DNA of 64,000 nt from NCBI GenBank assembly GCA_000830175.1, contig JQIS01000001.1, positions 159,482 through 223,481 on the forward strand, given 5' to 3'. Position 1 is the first letter of the stretch. Each line of letters starts with the position of its first letter. The stretch comes from Sulfurovum sp. FS08-3 (lineage in GTDB: Bacteria > Campylobacterota > Campylobacteria > Campylobacterales > Sulfurovaceae). The notes beneath the pieces were generated by a model. The model had not been told where the DNA came from. It did not search any database and saw nothing but the letters and a program-made list of their open reading frames with translations. Positions 18,959-28,510 of the stretch are shown here, one piece after another. The translations under genes and the position numbers were made by a program.

Positions 18959-19480
18959 CTACTTTTTTTCTAAAGAGAGTACAGAGTCAATACGCTTGGC
19001 ATCAATGTAGTTTTGATTGCCATAATAGACCATACTCTCTCCCAAAAAACTATCCCCTTGACGCAACGCCTTGAAGTGCTTGGTGATGGTTAATGTATCG
19101 TTTTTGCTGTTGTAGAGGGCATGGCTGGTGTGATAGCTAAAGCCTCCTGTACGTTTAAACTCTACATCGTGATAGAAATCTATCGCATCGCCTTTTTGCA
19201 AAGCCTCTTTGGCCTCCAAAATATCTTGGAAACGGTTGATGAAGCGAATAGTGTGCAACACAAAAGTATCTCTTGTTTTATAAATTGTATCGGCCGTTGT
19301 CGTGCTTTTTTGCTCTTTGGTATCGACTTCTATGATTTTTGCATCGTTAAACTCTATCTCTTTGATACTTTTGGTTGTTTTTTTATCATCCATGGGTCTA
19401 TTGTGCAACTTCACAATCGAAACAACCGTTACAAAAAGAATGGTTACAATAATGGCTAAATTTCTGTATTGCGTACTCAT
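18959..19480 (-). CDS. lptC: LPS export protein LptC
   Basis: A 173-residue bitopic membrane protein. One N-terminal transmembrane helix (about 5-24) precedes a periplasmic beta-jellyroll of the LptC/DUF1239 type. LptC docks on LptBFG and passes LPS to LptA. The ATG at 19480 shares one base with the kdsC stop (TAATG), which supports this start over the ATG three codons upstream. A gap of 52 AT-rich bases precedes lptA. Confidence 0.82.
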   Translation of the reverse strand: MSTQYRNLAIIVTILFVTVVSIVKLHNRPMDDKKTTKSIKEIEFNDAKIIEVDTKEQKSTTTADTIYKTRDTFVLHTIRFINRFQDILEAKEALQKGDAIDFYHDVEFKRTGGFSYHTSHALYNSKNDTLTITKHFKALRQGDSFLGESMVYYGNQNYIDAKRIDSVLSLEKK

Positions 19481-19977
19481 TACTTCCAAATCTTCAAAAA
19501 CTTCTCTTCCAATCCCTCTTTTGTGATGAGATACTCTATCATCTCTCGAATCGCACCTTCGCCACCCTTTTGCGTCAAAACCACATCGGCAATAGTCTCA
19601 AGGTATCGACTAGCATCTTTGGGAACAAAAGCTATTTTGGAGGCTTTAAGCATTCGATAGTCGTTAAGGTCATCACCGATAGAGGCTACACTATCAAGCC
19701 CGATACCCAAATGAGCGGTAATCTTTTCAAGCAATGCCAATTTATCTTTCACCCCTTGATAACAGTGTTGAATAGTGAGTTCTTTGGCTCTTCGAGCGAC
19801 CATATCGGAGCTTCGTCCTGTAATGATAGCCACCTCTTTGCCTAGTTGCATCCAACTTTTGATTGCCAAACCATCTTTGACATTAAAATACTTAATCTCA
19901 TCGCCGTTTTGGGTATAGCCAATTTGCCCATTGGTCATCGTGCCATCGACATCCAAAACAATCAATTGGATGCTCAT
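19480..19977 (-). CDS. kdsC: 3-deoxy-D-manno-octulosonate 8-phosphate phosphatase KdsC
   Basis: A 165-residue HAD phosphatase without a cap domain. Motif I is DVDGTMTNG (about 9-17) with the nucleophile and acid-base aspartates; motif II is TGRS and motif III K...GDDLNDYRML. KdsC dephosphorylates KDO-8-phosphate in the synthesis of the LPS inner core. kdsA and kdsD, which act earlier in this pathway, are in the polysaccharide cluster at the other end of the window. It overlaps hisB by 4 bases and lptC by one base. Confidence 0.94.
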   Translation of the reverse strand: MSIQLIVLDVDGTMTNGQIGYTQNGDEIKYFNVKDGLAIKSWMQLGKEVAIITGRSSDMVARRAKELTIQHCYQGVKDKLALLEKITAHLGIGLDSVASIGDDLNDYRMLKASKIAFVPKDASRYLETIADVVLTQKGGEGAIREMIEYLITKEGLEEKFLKIWK

Positions 19978-20546
19978 ATTACCCCTTTGGTGCTGGGAAT
20001 ACCCAATCGTTCGTTAATCGTAATCGCACGTCTTAACGCCACTGCCAAAGCTTTAAAAGCAGCTTCGATAATATGGTGACGATTTTTGCCTCGATTGAAA
20101 ATAAGATGCGTTGTGATAGAGGCATTAAAACAAAAAGCTCTAAAAAACTCCTCGACAAGTTCGCTATCAAAGTTGCCTACTTTCCCCTCAATAGGGAGTT
20201 CAAAGACCAAAAAAGGGCGATTGGAAATATCCAAATCACAACTTACCGATGCCTCATCCATCACCACCGTAGCGTTGCCGTAGCGTTCGATATTTTGGAT
20301 AGGATAGAGAGCACGATTGAGGGCTTGACCTAGTGTAATGCCAATATCTTCAACGGAATGATGATCATCAATATGCGTATCGCCGTTGCAACTAATCTCC
20401 ATATCAATCCCAGAGTGCTTGGAGAGGGCTTGAAGCATATGATCCAAAAAACCCACTCCGCTGTTAATGTTTGAAGTGCCACTACCGTAGAGATTGATAC
20501 TTACTTCAATGTGCGTCTCTTTAGTCTCTCTTACAATTTTCACCAA
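19974..20546 (-). CDS. hisB: imidazoleglycerol-phosphate dehydratase HisB
   Basis: A 190-residue monofunctional enzyme. The two metal-binding histidine motifs are GFLDHM (about 34) and HIDDHHSVEDIG (about 59), with their internal repeats further on at HLIFNRGKNRHHIIEAAFKA. It dehydrates imidazole-glycerol phosphate in histidine synthesis, in the cytoplasm. No other his gene is present, so the histidine genes are scattered. It lies inside the envelope operon, overlapping rlpA by 26 bases and kdsC by 4 bases. Confidence 0.96.
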   Translation of the reverse strand: MVKIVRETKETHIEVSINLYGSGTSNINSGVGFLDHMLQALSKHSGIDMEISCNGDTHIDDHHSVEDIGITLGQALNRALYPIQNIERYGNATVVMDEASVSCDLDISNRPFLVFELPIEGKVGNFDSELVEEFFRAFCFNASITTHLIFNRGKNRHHIIEAAFKALAVALRRAITINERLGIPSTKGVI

Positions 20547-21309
20547 TATCTCCTCGTACTACAATAGCTCCATGAAGCGATTTTGTGCGTATAAAATCTT
20601 TTGCTTCCATTTCCGATTTGAAACCTCTAATCCAAACACGATAGTAGGTCATATTATCAACCTTGGCTATCTCAATGGTAGTCGTGTAGCCTTCGCCAAC
20701 GTGTTGGTATTTGCTTCGGTGGCTTCTAGCGATATTAATATCCATAAATGACCCTACTTGAACGGCAAAATCGGTTAAGAGTACTTTTTGTTTATAAATA
20801 GGGAGTTGCTTCTTCACAAGTGTCTCAATTTTACCCGCAAAGCCCAAAACCTCTATCTTGACGGGTGTAATGCCTTTGCTATCAAGTCCCAACTTCTTCC
20901 CTGCTTTGAAGCTCAAATCAATAATTCTTCCGCTCACAAAAGGACCTCGGTCGTTGATTCTCACCACCGTACTCTTGCCTGTATCCGTGCATGAGACTTT
21001 GACCATAGTATTCATAGGCCATGTTTTGTGAGCAGCTGTCATGGAGTACATATCGTAAGTTTCGCAGTTGCTGGTTTGTTTGCCGTGAAAATCTGGCCCA
21101 TACCAACTCGCCACCCCTTTCATGGTATCACCAATGGAGACGTAGGTAGGGTAGTATCTTTTGCCATGAACAGTATAGGGTTTCATGGTGGGGTGATTGG
21201 GTGAGATGGTACAGTTGTTGCCGTAGCAGTTTTTTTGAGTACATCCTGTACCCATGATGATGTAGAGTGAAAATATTACAAAGAGTGCAATAGATTGGGT
21301 AAATTTCAA
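20521..21309 (-). CDS. rlpA: RlpA-like septal lipoprotein with SPOR domain
   Basis: A 262-residue lipoprotein. The signal peptide ends with lipobox GTGC (cysteine about 23). A double-psi beta-barrel RlpA domain (GVASWYGPDFHGKQTSNCE...MTAAHKTWPMNT) spans about 65-150, with the VRINDRGPF signature. A C-terminal SPOR domain (about 180-255) binds denuded peptidoglycan at the septum. RlpA of other bacteria is a lytic transglycosylase. The start is TTG at 21309, with AAGGA 6 bases upstream. It is the first gene of the minus-strand envelope operon and diverges from surE. Confidence 0.92.
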   Translation of the reverse strand: MKFTQSIALFVIFSLYIIMGTGCTQKNCYGNNCTISPNHPTMKPYTVHGKRYYPTYVSIGDTMKGVASWYGPDFHGKQTSNCETYDMYSMTAAHKTWPMNTMVKVSCTDTGKSTVVRINDRGPFVSGRIIDLSFKAGKKLGLDSKGITPVKIEVLGFAGKIETLVKKQLPIYKQKVLLTDFAVQVGSFMDINIARSHRSKYQHVGEGYTTTIEIAKVDNMTYYRVWIRGFKSEMEAKDFIRTKSLHGAIVVRGDIGENCKRD

Positions 21310-21429
21310 CGGTAATCCTTTGTAGGTCTTTATCTTTGTTACGCAATTATCACAACTTTTATCTTTATATTGGCTTGTTAATATTTGGTTAATGGGTTAA
21401 TCATAAGTAGCCTTAAACCAACGGATAAG

Positions 21430-21435
21430 TATAAT
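21430..21435 (+). promoter_or_regulatory. probable sigma-70 -10 box for surE
   Basis: TATAAT at 21430-21435, 28 bases before the chosen surE ATG, in the AT-rich divergent region between rlpA and surE. An in-frame ATG at 21434 lies inside this box, which argues against it as a start. No strong -35 is needed in this phylum and none is obvious. Confidence 0.5.
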
Positions 21436-21463
21436 GTTATTGATTTTAAAAACGGAAAAGAAT

Positions 21464-22249
21464 ATGAAAAAGATACTAGTAACCAACGACGATGGATTTG
21501 AATCCAAAGGCCTAGCAGCACTCGTAGAGGCTCTCAAACCCTTTGGTCACGTAACCGTCGTAGCCCCTACTATGGAAAAATCAGCATGCGGACACTCTTT
21601 GACACTCACAAGACCGCTACGGTTTGTTGAACTCGATGATGATTTTTTCAAACTTGATGACGGTACACCTACCGATTGTGTCTTTTTGGCACTCAATAAA
21701 CTCTTTAGGGAAGATTGCAAACCCGATCTTATTGTCTCTGGCATTAACAAAGGTGCCAATTTGGGTGAGGATATTACCTATTCAGGTACGGCTTCGGCTG
21801 CTATGGAGGGGGTATTACAAGGAGTACCTTCGATTGCTATTTCACAAGTATGCAACGAGCATTGCAACAGTGTCGATGAGGATGGATACGCTTTGGCACA
21901 AGAGACAATCGCAACCGTTGTGCAAAAGATTTTTAATGGCACTTTTCCCTTGCCTCCTCGTAAATTTCTCAATATCAACATCCCTCCTATCAAACCTCAT
22001 GAGTCAAAAGGCATCAAAATCACCCGTGCGGGTAGCCGTTTTTATGGTAATGATGCGCAGATTCATCGCAATCCACGAGGAGTGGAGTACTACTGGATTG
22101 GTTTGCCACATTTGGATTGGCACGAAAACGATAGCCACCACATGAGTGACTTTGAGGCAATTTTCCAAAACTATGTCTCCATTACTCCTGTTCACCTTGA
22201 TATGACAAGTTACGACGATATTAGCTCCCTTGAGGAGTGGCTAAAGTAG
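21464..22249 (+). CDS. surE: 5'/3'-nucleotidase SurE
   Basis: A 261-residue metal-dependent phosphatase. The N-terminal LVTNDDGFES carries the catalytic aspartate pair. SGIN(K)GANLGEDITYSGTA carries the asparagine and serine metal ligands. SurE hydrolyses nucleoside monophosphates and short polyphosphates. The ATG at 21464 begins directly with the conserved strand and is preceded by a GGAAAAG ribosome site. The stop shares one base with a GTG start of tcdA, so the two are coupled. Confidence 0.95.
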   Translation: MKKILVTNDDGFESKGLAALVEALKPFGHVTVVAPTMEKSACGHSLTLTRPLRFVELDDDFFKLDDGTPTDCVFLALNKLFREDCKPDLIVSGINKGANLGEDITYSGTASAAMEGVLQGVPSIAISQVCNEHCNSVDEDGYALAQETIATVVQKIFNGTFPLPPRKFLNINIPPIKPHESKGIKITRAGSRFYGNDAQIHRNPRGVEYYWIGLPHLDWHENDSHHMSDFEAIFQNYVSITPVHLDMTSYDDISSLEEWLK

Positions 22250-22896
22250 TGCGATTTGAGCGATGTATTAGCCTCTTTGGGCAAGAGAAGTTTGAAGATT
22301 TTAAAAAGGTATCCATTTTGATTTTGGGCGTAGGGGGAGTAGGAAGCTATGCTCTTGATTGTCTCTACCGCACGGGATTTAGTGATATTACCATTGTCGA
22401 TTACGATACCTTTGATGAGAGCAACCAAAATCGCCAAATTGGCTCAGAGGCATTGGGAGAACTCAAAACCTCGCATCTTGCAACACTCTATCAAGGCATC
22501 AAAGCTATCAACCAAAAGATGGATTTGGAGTGGGTAGAGGGTTTTGATTTTGAGCCTTACGATTTTGTACTTGATTGTGCCGATACAACGCCCGTCAAAA
22601 TAGCCATTGCCAAAAAGTGCTACAAAAAACTCATTATGTCGGTGGGTAGTGCCAAACGCTACGATGCTTCCAAAATCGAAGTAGCCTCGATCTGGAAAAC
22701 CCACGGCGATGCCTTAGCACGAAAAATCCGAAACCAACTCAAAAAAGATAAATTCAACCGCAACTTCACCGTAGTATTTTCAAGCGAAGAGGATAGATGC
22801 CCATCCAAAGGAAGCTTTGTGGGTGTAACGGGCAGTTTTGGTTTGCGTATCTGTAGCGAGGTGGTCAAGAGGGTAATCTTGACACCTCAAAGATGA
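22249..22896 (+). CDS. tcdA: tRNA threonylcarbamoyladenosine dehydratase TcdA (ThiF/E1 family)
   Basis: A ~215-residue E1-like enzyme. The ATP-binding GxGxxG is VLILGVGGVGSYALD-like near residue 27, with the conserved D...NRQ (DESNQNRQIGS) and the adenylate-binding DCADTTPVK segment. TcdA/CsdL uses ATP to cyclise t6A37 in tRNA. Start GTG 22249 overlaps the surE stop by one base (TAGTG). An in-frame GTG at 22237 is also possible but has no spacing to the GAGGAG ribosome site. A more general ThiF-like activity is the alternative. Confidence 0.85.
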   Translation: MRFERCISLFGQEKFEDFKKVSILILGVGGVGSYALDCLYRTGFSDITIVDYDTFDESNQNRQIGSEALGELKTSHLATLYQGIKAINQKMDLEWVEGFDFEPYDFVLDCADTTPVKIAIAKKCYKKLIMSVGSAKRYDASKIEVASIWKTHGDALARKIRNQLKKDKFNRNFTVVFSSEEDRCPSKGSFVGVTGSFGLRICSEVVKRVILTPQR

Positions 22897-22897
22897 T

Positions 22898-24982
22898 TTA
22901 GAGGGATTGACCAAAAATCTCTTCAAAAATAGTATTTTTAAACATCAATTGACCATCAATGCCGTTGTCTATCTCATCTACAGCACTGCTTCCAATCACT
23001 CCCAAATGATACTCATTATTTAAAAAAAACTGATACCCATCAATGTCGTGGGTTGGGTCATCAAAAAGTGCCATAGGTACCATCCCAAAGAGTCCGCTTT
23101 CATGAAGTCTCTCTTTGGCTTGTGTAAGCTGAGTAAAGACCTCTAAAGCTACCCCTTCCCATCCCTTCTCGTCTATCTCGTTGGAATCAATCACACCATC
23201 GCTATTGGTATCACTCCATGAAGCCGTTGCTACGCTCACAAAAGGCAACAATACAGGTTTGCCGTATCGATTGTGTAAAAATTGAGTAAAGTTTATCACA
23301 CGCTCCCCAAAAGTATCAATGCTCAAATCCTCTTCACTATAGACAATGATACCGTTTTTATCGTTGGGGTCATGGCTAAATTGTGCGATATTTTGTCCAA
23401 AGGAGATAAAATCAAGTCGGCTAAGGAGCAAATCATAGACGATTGAAGGACGCTCCCACTCATTTTTGTCACCCAATCCGCAATGAGCGTATCCGCAACT
23501 CTCATGGTTCTCGTAAGATTTTCGGCTTCCCTTATCCATCATCGAAAGCGAAAAGAGTGCTTGAGGATTTTTGGCTTTGATAATATCAATAGCATTAGCC
23601 AAAAGCAAAGCAAACTCCTCTTGGGTTGCGGTGCTAAAAGTGACACTGTTTTTATTAAATTCAGGCTCCATCACGATAAGTGTCTTGCCTTTAAGTTCAC
23701 TCAAAAAGAGTGCCAAACGGGTTGCATCTTGAAGATACTCTTGTGCCTCAATAGCACTGGGCATACCCTCGATAAGCCCATCGCCAAAATACCAATAGCT
23801 AAAAATCGGCACATACCCTGCATTCATCGCCTCTTGTATTTTGCTTCTATCAAACCAACTAATTTGCCACCCTTTGGTAATCCAATAGACAACAAATTTT
23901 GAGTTTTTGAGTTTGCTTTGAATATAGCTAAATTGCAAAGGATCAAAGTTGCGAATCTTTTGATAATAACTATTATTGACAAGTTTATCATCCATCATCA
24001 AATCAATCGAACTTAACCAAATATTCTCACCTCCATAAGCCGAAAGGAATTTAAAGCTATATGAACCACCAAAGCCAATGTTGAACCCATCAAAAAGTCT
24101 ATCAACTTTGACAATCAAATCCAATGTTTTTGTTTGAACCTCTTGCCCTTTGGTGATAGTAGCACTAAGCGTTACGGCTTGATCGCCCTCAAGGGCGGTA
24201 GGTTGGTAAACTGTGCCGTTGGTATCAATATAGTTAGGATTGCTTGAACTCCAAACAATGGTTGTCCCGTGTTCGCCTTTGGTAACCAAAGAGAGGTTTT
24301 TGGTGATAGCATTTTCTTGCATATTGTGGTTTTTAATCGCTTCAAAGGTTAGTGCATCGCTATCAAGCAGGAGACTTTGGACATTGCTTACCTCTTCTTC
24401 TTTAGGGCTTCGTTTGGAGCAGTATCCAAAAGTAATGGATTGGCTAGGTTCGACAATCTCATTGTAGTCCAAACCGCTTAAGTGGAGCGTATAGTTGCTA
24501 TCTTGCATATAGTTTACACTCCACAAATCTAAAACTTCTCCTTGGGCAACCAAATCAATACTCCACTTTATCCGCTTATCCGAACCGTTGTAGAGCGTAA
24601 CATCTTGACACAAACCACTGCCCCAATCGGAACTAATCGTTTGGGTTATATTCAAAAGCGACGAATCATTAGAGATAGGTCTTTGGACGCAATACCCAAA
24701 AGAGGTCGATGCACCCGCTTTCAAAAGCATATTATCATTTTTGCCTTGATAGAGAACGTTTTGAGCGTTTTGCACATGGACAGCATCCCATACCGTGAAA
24801 ACGCTACCTTCGATACTTAAATTTACTTCCCATTGAATGGTTTTGGCCGAAAGATTGGTGACATTAACAGATTGACAATAACCACTCTTCCAATCATCTA
24901 TAGTGGTTGATGATAGAGATATATTCCCTCCATAACTACTAGCCGATAACACCACGAGACTCATAAACATATTTTTTAACAT
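22898..24982 (-). CDS. secreted carbohydrate-active protein: two CBM2-like modules, Ig-like domain, TIM-barrel-like domain
   Basis: A 694-residue exported protein. The signal peptide is at about 1-19. Two tandem modules (about 22-112 and 115-205) share the pattern W-x-SG-x-C...W-x-V/I...W...FGYC, resembling cellulose-binding CBM2, with a cysteine pair in each. A bacterial Ig-like domain (about 215-300, IVWSSSNPNYIDTNGTVYQP) follows. The C-terminal ~390 residues look like a glycoside-hydrolase barrel, with candidate acid VMEPEFNK and an SFGQNIAQFS strand. Start ATG 24982 has an AAGG site 8 bases upstream; the frame is open further up without signal-like residues. Role inferred: binding or cutting of a beta-glucan. 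The gene is isolated. Confidence 0.68.
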   Translation of the reverse strand: MLKNMFMSLVVLSASSYGGNISLSSTTIDDWKSGYCQSVNVTNLSAKTIQWEVNLSIEGSVFTVWDAVHVQNAQNVLYQGKNDNMLLKAGASTSFGYCVQRPISNDSSLLNITQTISSDWGSGLCQDVTLYNGSDKRIKWSIDLVAQGEVLDLWSVNYMQDSNYTLHLSGLDYNEIVEPSQSITFGYCSKRSPKEEEVSNVQSLLLDSDALTFEAIKNHNMQENAITKNLSLVTKGEHGTTIVWSSSNPNYIDTNGTVYQPTALEGDQAVTLSATITKGQEVQTKTLDLIVKVDRLFDGFNIGFGGSYSFKFLSAYGGENIWLSSIDLMMDDKLVNNSYYQKIRNFDPLQFSYIQSKLKNSKFVVYWITKGWQISWFDRSKIQEAMNAGYVPIFSYWYFGDGLIEGMPSAIEAQEYLQDATRLALFLSELKGKTLIVMEPEFNKNSVTFSTATQEEFALLLANAIDIIKAKNPQALFSLSMMDKGSRKSYENHESCGYAHCGLGDKNEWERPSIVYDLLLSRLDFISFGQNIAQFSHDPNDKNGIIVYSEEDLSIDTFGERVINFTQFLHNRYGKPVLLPFVSVATASWSDTNSDGVIDSNEIDEKGWEGVALEVFTQLTQAKERLHESGLFGMVPMALFDDPTHDIDGYQFFLNNEYHLGVIGSSAVDEIDNGIDGQLMFKNTIFEEIFGQSL

Positions 24983-25124
24983 AACAGCAACCTTACAAAA
25001 AATAGAGTTTGGAGGGCTTTTAAAATACTCCACCAAAATAAGTATATAAAAATTCATATAAATAGTTGATAAATAAGATAAGTTATATTTAAATTACAGT
25101 GATTTTAAAAAAACTTTTTATTAG

Positions 25125-25142
25125 GTTCGGCTTTAGCCGAAC
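25125..25142. repeat. perfect 18-bp hairpin downstream of the aspC 3' fragment
   Basis: GTTCGGCT-TT-AGCCGAAC, fully self-complementary apart from the centre. Read on the minus strand it follows the aspC fragment, and a run of seven T lies about 10 bases further on, so it could be a weak terminator of that gene. The T-run is too far away for a classical one. The rest of 25058-25219 shows nothing else. Confidence 0.45.
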
Positions 25143-25219
25143 ATTTGGAGACCATTGAATGTTTCAAACTTTAGCCAAAGCCGAGGCTACGCTTTCAAAG
25201 TTGTTAGTTTGTAAGCAAT

Positions 25220-25723
25220 TTAAAACGATACTATAGGACTGCCCTCATCGAGAGGAAAGGTATCGCCACTGTAGCGGATAAACTTCTCAATGCGTCGAAT
25301 ACCGTCACGAATAAGCGAAATATCACTCGCAAAAGAGAATCTAAAATATCCCTCCGCCCCAAAACCAATCCCAGGTACGACGGCTACGCCCACTTTTTCA
25401 AGCAAATCTTTGGCAAAACGCATTGAATCGTTGGTAATGTCTTTGATGTTAACAAAGAGATAAAAAGCTCCTTGAGGGGCGATAACGCTTACTCCAGGGA
25501 TTTGATTGAAGAGTTCCACTGCTTCAACGGCTCTTGCCTCAAAGGCTCGTCGCATACTCTCAATCTCTCTATCAACTTCACCGTTGAGTGCGGGAATAGC
25601 GGCGTATTGGGTGATGGAGTTGATATTGGAGGTGCTTTGACCTTGCAAATCTCGTATGGCGGATATTAGCTCTTGATTGGGAGAGGCTAGGTATCCAAAA
25701 CGCCATCCCGTCATCGCAACGGC
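25220..25723 (-). pseudogene. aspC: 3' half of a split aspartate aminotransferase gene
   Basis: Encodes the C-terminal ~168 residues of a class I PLP aminotransferase, starting at AVAMTGWRFGYLASP and running to the natural end, with the family block QGQSTSNINSITQYAA and the substrate arginine in FRFSFA. Upstream of the alanine codon (beyond 25723) the reading gives WIINHF, unrelated to the expected NG(L)SK, so the catalytic lysine is missing. The matching 5' half is at 34274-34963 on the opposite strand; together they make a normal ~395-residue enzyme. Internal ATG 25714 could start a fragment, but it would lack PLP attachment. See the inversion finding. Confidence 0.92.
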
Positions 25724-25844
25724 AAAATGGTTAATAATCCAAAGGGGTGTGATGTTATTTGAATGTTTTTTTAGAAAGTAGTAGGTGTTTTGGGGATTGG
25801 GGTGTAGAATTGTGCTTTTGGGTGCATTTTTAGTATCTTTTGGA

Positions 25845-25850
25845 TATAAT
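25845..25850 (+). promoter_or_regulatory. probable -10 box of gyrA
   Basis: TATAAT at 25845-25850, 53 bases upstream of the gyrA ATG. The GyrA ribosome site AAGGA lies 6 bases before the start. The promoter is only about 120 bases from the proposed inversion breakpoint at 25723/25724, so sequence farther upstream has been replaced. Confidence 0.5.
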
Positions 25851-25903
25851 AACTACTATTTTTCTAAAACCCAAAGAGGGTCAAATCCACAAAAGGAATT
25901 TTC

Positions 25904-28381
25904 ATGGATATTCTATCAAATGCCCAAAACATTGATAATATTTTAATCGAAGATAGCATCAAATCAAGTTATCTTGATTACTCCATGAGCGTCATTATCG
26001 GACGGGCGTTGCCTGATGCACGTGATGGGCTTAAGCCTGTACACCGTAGAATCTTATACGCTATGAGTGAGCTTAATCTCTCCTATCGCAGTGCTTACAA
26101 AAAGTCGGCTCGTATCGTGGGGGATGTTATCGGTAAGTATCATCCTCACGGTGATAATGCCGTTTATGATGCACTTGTAAGAATGGCACAAGATTTCTCT
26201 ATGCGAATGCCTCTTATTGATGGGCAAGGTAACTTTGGTTCAGTCGATGGTGACAATGCGGCGGCTATGCGATACACCGAAGCACGTATGGCGAAGCTCA
26301 CCGATGAATTGCTGCTTGATATTGACAAAGATACCGTTGATTTTGTCCCAAACTACGATGGGAGCGTCAAAGAACCCGATGTTTTGCCCTCACGTGTCCC
26401 CAATTTGCTTATCAATGGAAGTTCGGGTATTGCCGTAGGTATGGCTACTAATATCCCACCCCATCGACTTGATGAGATTATTCAAGCCCATCTTCATAGA
26501 CTCCACAATCCTCAATGTCCTATTGAAGATATTTTGGAGATTATCAAAGGTCCCGATTTTCCTACGGGGGGAATTATTTTTGGTAAAAAAGGGATTATGG
26601 ATGCCTATACGACGGGAAGAGGACGTATCAAAGTACGAGCCAAAACCCATATTGAACAAAAGGGCAATAGGGATGTCATTGTCATTGATGAGCTTCCCTA
26701 CCAAGTCAATAAAGCACGATTGATTGAAAACATTGCTATTTTGGTGCGTGAAAAACAGCTTGAAGGAATTTCGGAAGTACGAGATGAGTCCGATAGAGAC
26801 GGGATGCGTGTGGTGATAGAACTCAAACGTGACGCTATGAGCGATATAGTCCTCAATCATCTCTTTAAATCAACCCAAATGCAAGTCACGTTTGGGATTA
26901 TTATGTTGGCTATTGTCAATAAAGAACCCAAAATCTTTAATATCCTAGAGCTTATCGATCTCTTTTTGAGACACCGCAAAACCGTTGTGATTCGTCGTAC
27001 CCTTTTTGACCTCGAAAAGGCACGAGGAAGAGCGCATATTGTTGAGGGATTGCTAAAAGCTGTTGAGCATATCGACGAAGTCATTCGCATTATTCGTCAA
27101 TCGGCGGATACTCCAACGGCTAGAGATGCTTTGATAGAGCGTTTTGAGCTAAGCCTCATACAAGCCAAAGAGATTTTGGAGATGCGTCTTAGAAGGCTTA
27201 CGGGATTGGAGATTGAGGCTCTTGAAAATGAGCTTAAAGAGCTACAAGAAAAAATTTCCTATCTTGAATCCATCCTCAAAAGTGAAGAGGTACTAGGGGG
27301 TATCATTGCGGATGAACTCAAACTGGTGCAAGATACCTATACTGCTCCACGACTCACCCAAATAGAAGAGGATTATGATGATATAGATATAGAGGATCTT
27401 ATCGTTAATGAACCGATGGTTGTCACCATTACCCATAGAGGCTATATCAAGCGTGTACCTGTCAAATCCTATGAAAAACAACGCCGTGGAGGCAAGGGCA
27501 AAACCGCACTCACTACCTACGAAGATGATTTTATTGAGCGTTTCTTTATCTCCAATACACACGATACGCTTATGTTTATCACCAATCTAGGGCAAGTCTA
27601 TTGGCTCAAAGTCTATAAAATTCCAGAAGGGAGTCGTACTGCCAAAGGTAAAGCGGTCGTCAATCTTATCCAACTTCAAGAGGATGAGAAGATTATGGCT
27701 ATTATCCCCACTACCGATTTTGCCGATAGTAAAGGGCTTGTGATGTTTACACGCAAGGGGATTGTTAAGCGAACCAATTTGAGCGAATACTCCAATATCC
27801 GAAACGTCGGAGTACGTGCTATCAATCTTGATGAAGATGATGAAGTGGTGGAGGCCAAAATTATCACTCCTCAAACCCAATGGCTCTTTGTTGTGACCAA
27901 AAAGGGATTGTGTATCCGATTTAAAGTCGAAGATGCCAGAGAGATTGGACGTGTGGCTCGTGGTGTTACGGCGATTAAATTCAAGCTTGATGAGGATTTT
28001 GTCACAGGAGCTATTAGTATCAACAATGAAGAGGATGAGATACTCATCGTAAGCGAAAAAGGGCTAGGTAAACGCACCAAGGTGAGCGAATACCGTGAGC
28101 AAAGTCGTGCGGGTAAAGGGGTAATTGCTATGAAGCTCACCCCCAAAACAGGCGATGTGGTGGGTGTCGTATTTGTCGAGGAGGATCAAGACCTTATGAT
28201 ACTTACAAGTATCGGCAAAATGATACGCGTCGATATGCAAACCATTCGTCAAGCAGGACGTAACACCTCAGGTGTCAAGGTCGTCACCACCGAAAAAGAG
28301 GACAAGGTTGTCTCTATCGCCAAATGCCCCAAAGAGGAAGAGATTGAACCCGAAGAGGAAGTAAATCTCTTGAATATCTAA
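25904..28381 (+). CDS. gyrA: DNA gyrase subunit A
   Basis: An 825-residue protein of standard length. The active-site tyrosine is Y124 in [11 protein letters not shown]. The C-terminal beta-pinwheel carries the GyrA box QRRGGKG, which separates it from ParC. With GyrB it introduces negative supercoils. In the quinolone pocket the residue equivalent to E. coli S83 is N85 and that equivalent to D87 is D89, as in wild-type Helicobacter. A strong hairpin terminator follows. It is the first gene inside the inverted segment. Confidence 0.98.
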   Translation: MDILSNAQNIDNILIEDSIKSSYLDYSMSVIIGRALPDARDGLKPVHRRILYAMSELNLSYRSAYKKSARIVGDVIGKYHPHGDNAVYDALVRMAQDFSMRMPLIDGQGNFGSVDGDNAAAMRYTEARMAKLTDELLLDIDKDTVDFVPNYDGSVKEPDVLPSRVPNLLINGSSGIAVGMATNIPPHRLDEIIQAHLHRLHNPQCPIEDILEIIKGPDFPTGGIIFGKKGIMDAYTTGRGRIKVRAKTHIEQKGNRDVIVIDELPYQVNKARLIENIAILVREKQLEGISEVRDESDRDGMRVVIELKRDAMSDIVLNHLFKSTQMQVTFGIIMLAIVNKEPKIFNILELIDLFLRHRKTVVIRRTLFDLEKARGRAHIVEGLLKAVEHIDEVIRIIRQSADTPTARDALIERFELSLIQAKEILEMRLRRLTGLEIEALENELKELQEKISYLESILKSEEVLGGIIADELKLVQDTYTAPRLTQIEEDYDDIDIEDLIVNEPMVVTITHRGYIKRVPVKSYEKQRRGGKGKTALTTYEDDFIERFFISNTHDTLMFITNLGQVYWLKVYKIPEGSRTAKGKAVVNLIQLQEDEKIMAIIPTTDFADSKGLVMFTRKGIVKRTNLSEYSNIRNVGVRAINLDEDDEVVEAKIITPQTQWLFVVTKKGLCIRFKVEDAREIGRVARGVTAIKFKLDEDFVTGAISINNEEDEILIVSEKGLGKRTKVSEYREQSRAGKGVIAMKLTPKTGDVVGVVFVEEDQDLMILTSIGKMIRVDMQTIRQAGRNTSGVKVVTTEKEDKVVSIAKCPKEEEIEPEEEVNLLNI

Positions 28382-28385
28382 AACA

Positions 28386-28435
28386 AACGCTTATTGACTT
28401 TGTACTATTACGGGTCAATAAGCGTTATATTTTTG
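28386..28435 (+). terminator. rho-independent terminator of gyrA
   Basis: Perfect 13-bp stem: AACGCTTATTGAC at 28386-28398 pairs with GTCAATAAGCGTT at 28414-28426, with a 15-base loop, followed by ATATTTTTG. It lies 5 bases after the gyrA stop and separates gyrA from the ars genes. Confidence 0.82.
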
Positions 28436-28439
28436 TAAA

Positions 28440-28463
28440 ATATATCAATATATCTTGATATAT
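28440..28463. promoter_or_regulatory. inverted-repeat operator upstream of arsB
   Basis: ATATATCAA at 28440-28448, a 6-base spacer, and TTGATATAT at 28455-28463: perfect 9-bp arms. Size, AT-rich symmetry and position 47 bases before the arsB start fit an ArsR/SmtB-family operator. No arsR gene is in the window, so the regulator, if there is one, is elsewhere. Confidence 0.6.
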
Positions 28464-28510
28464 TAAATATTATTATGGTATTGTTCGCAAGACAATAGAG
28501 GGGGTAGTAG

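Noticed and set aside
26153-26170. Asparagine (N85) at the quinolone-resistance position of GyrA
   Set aside because: Asparagine at this position is the wild-type state in Helicobacter, so it does not indicate acquired resistance.
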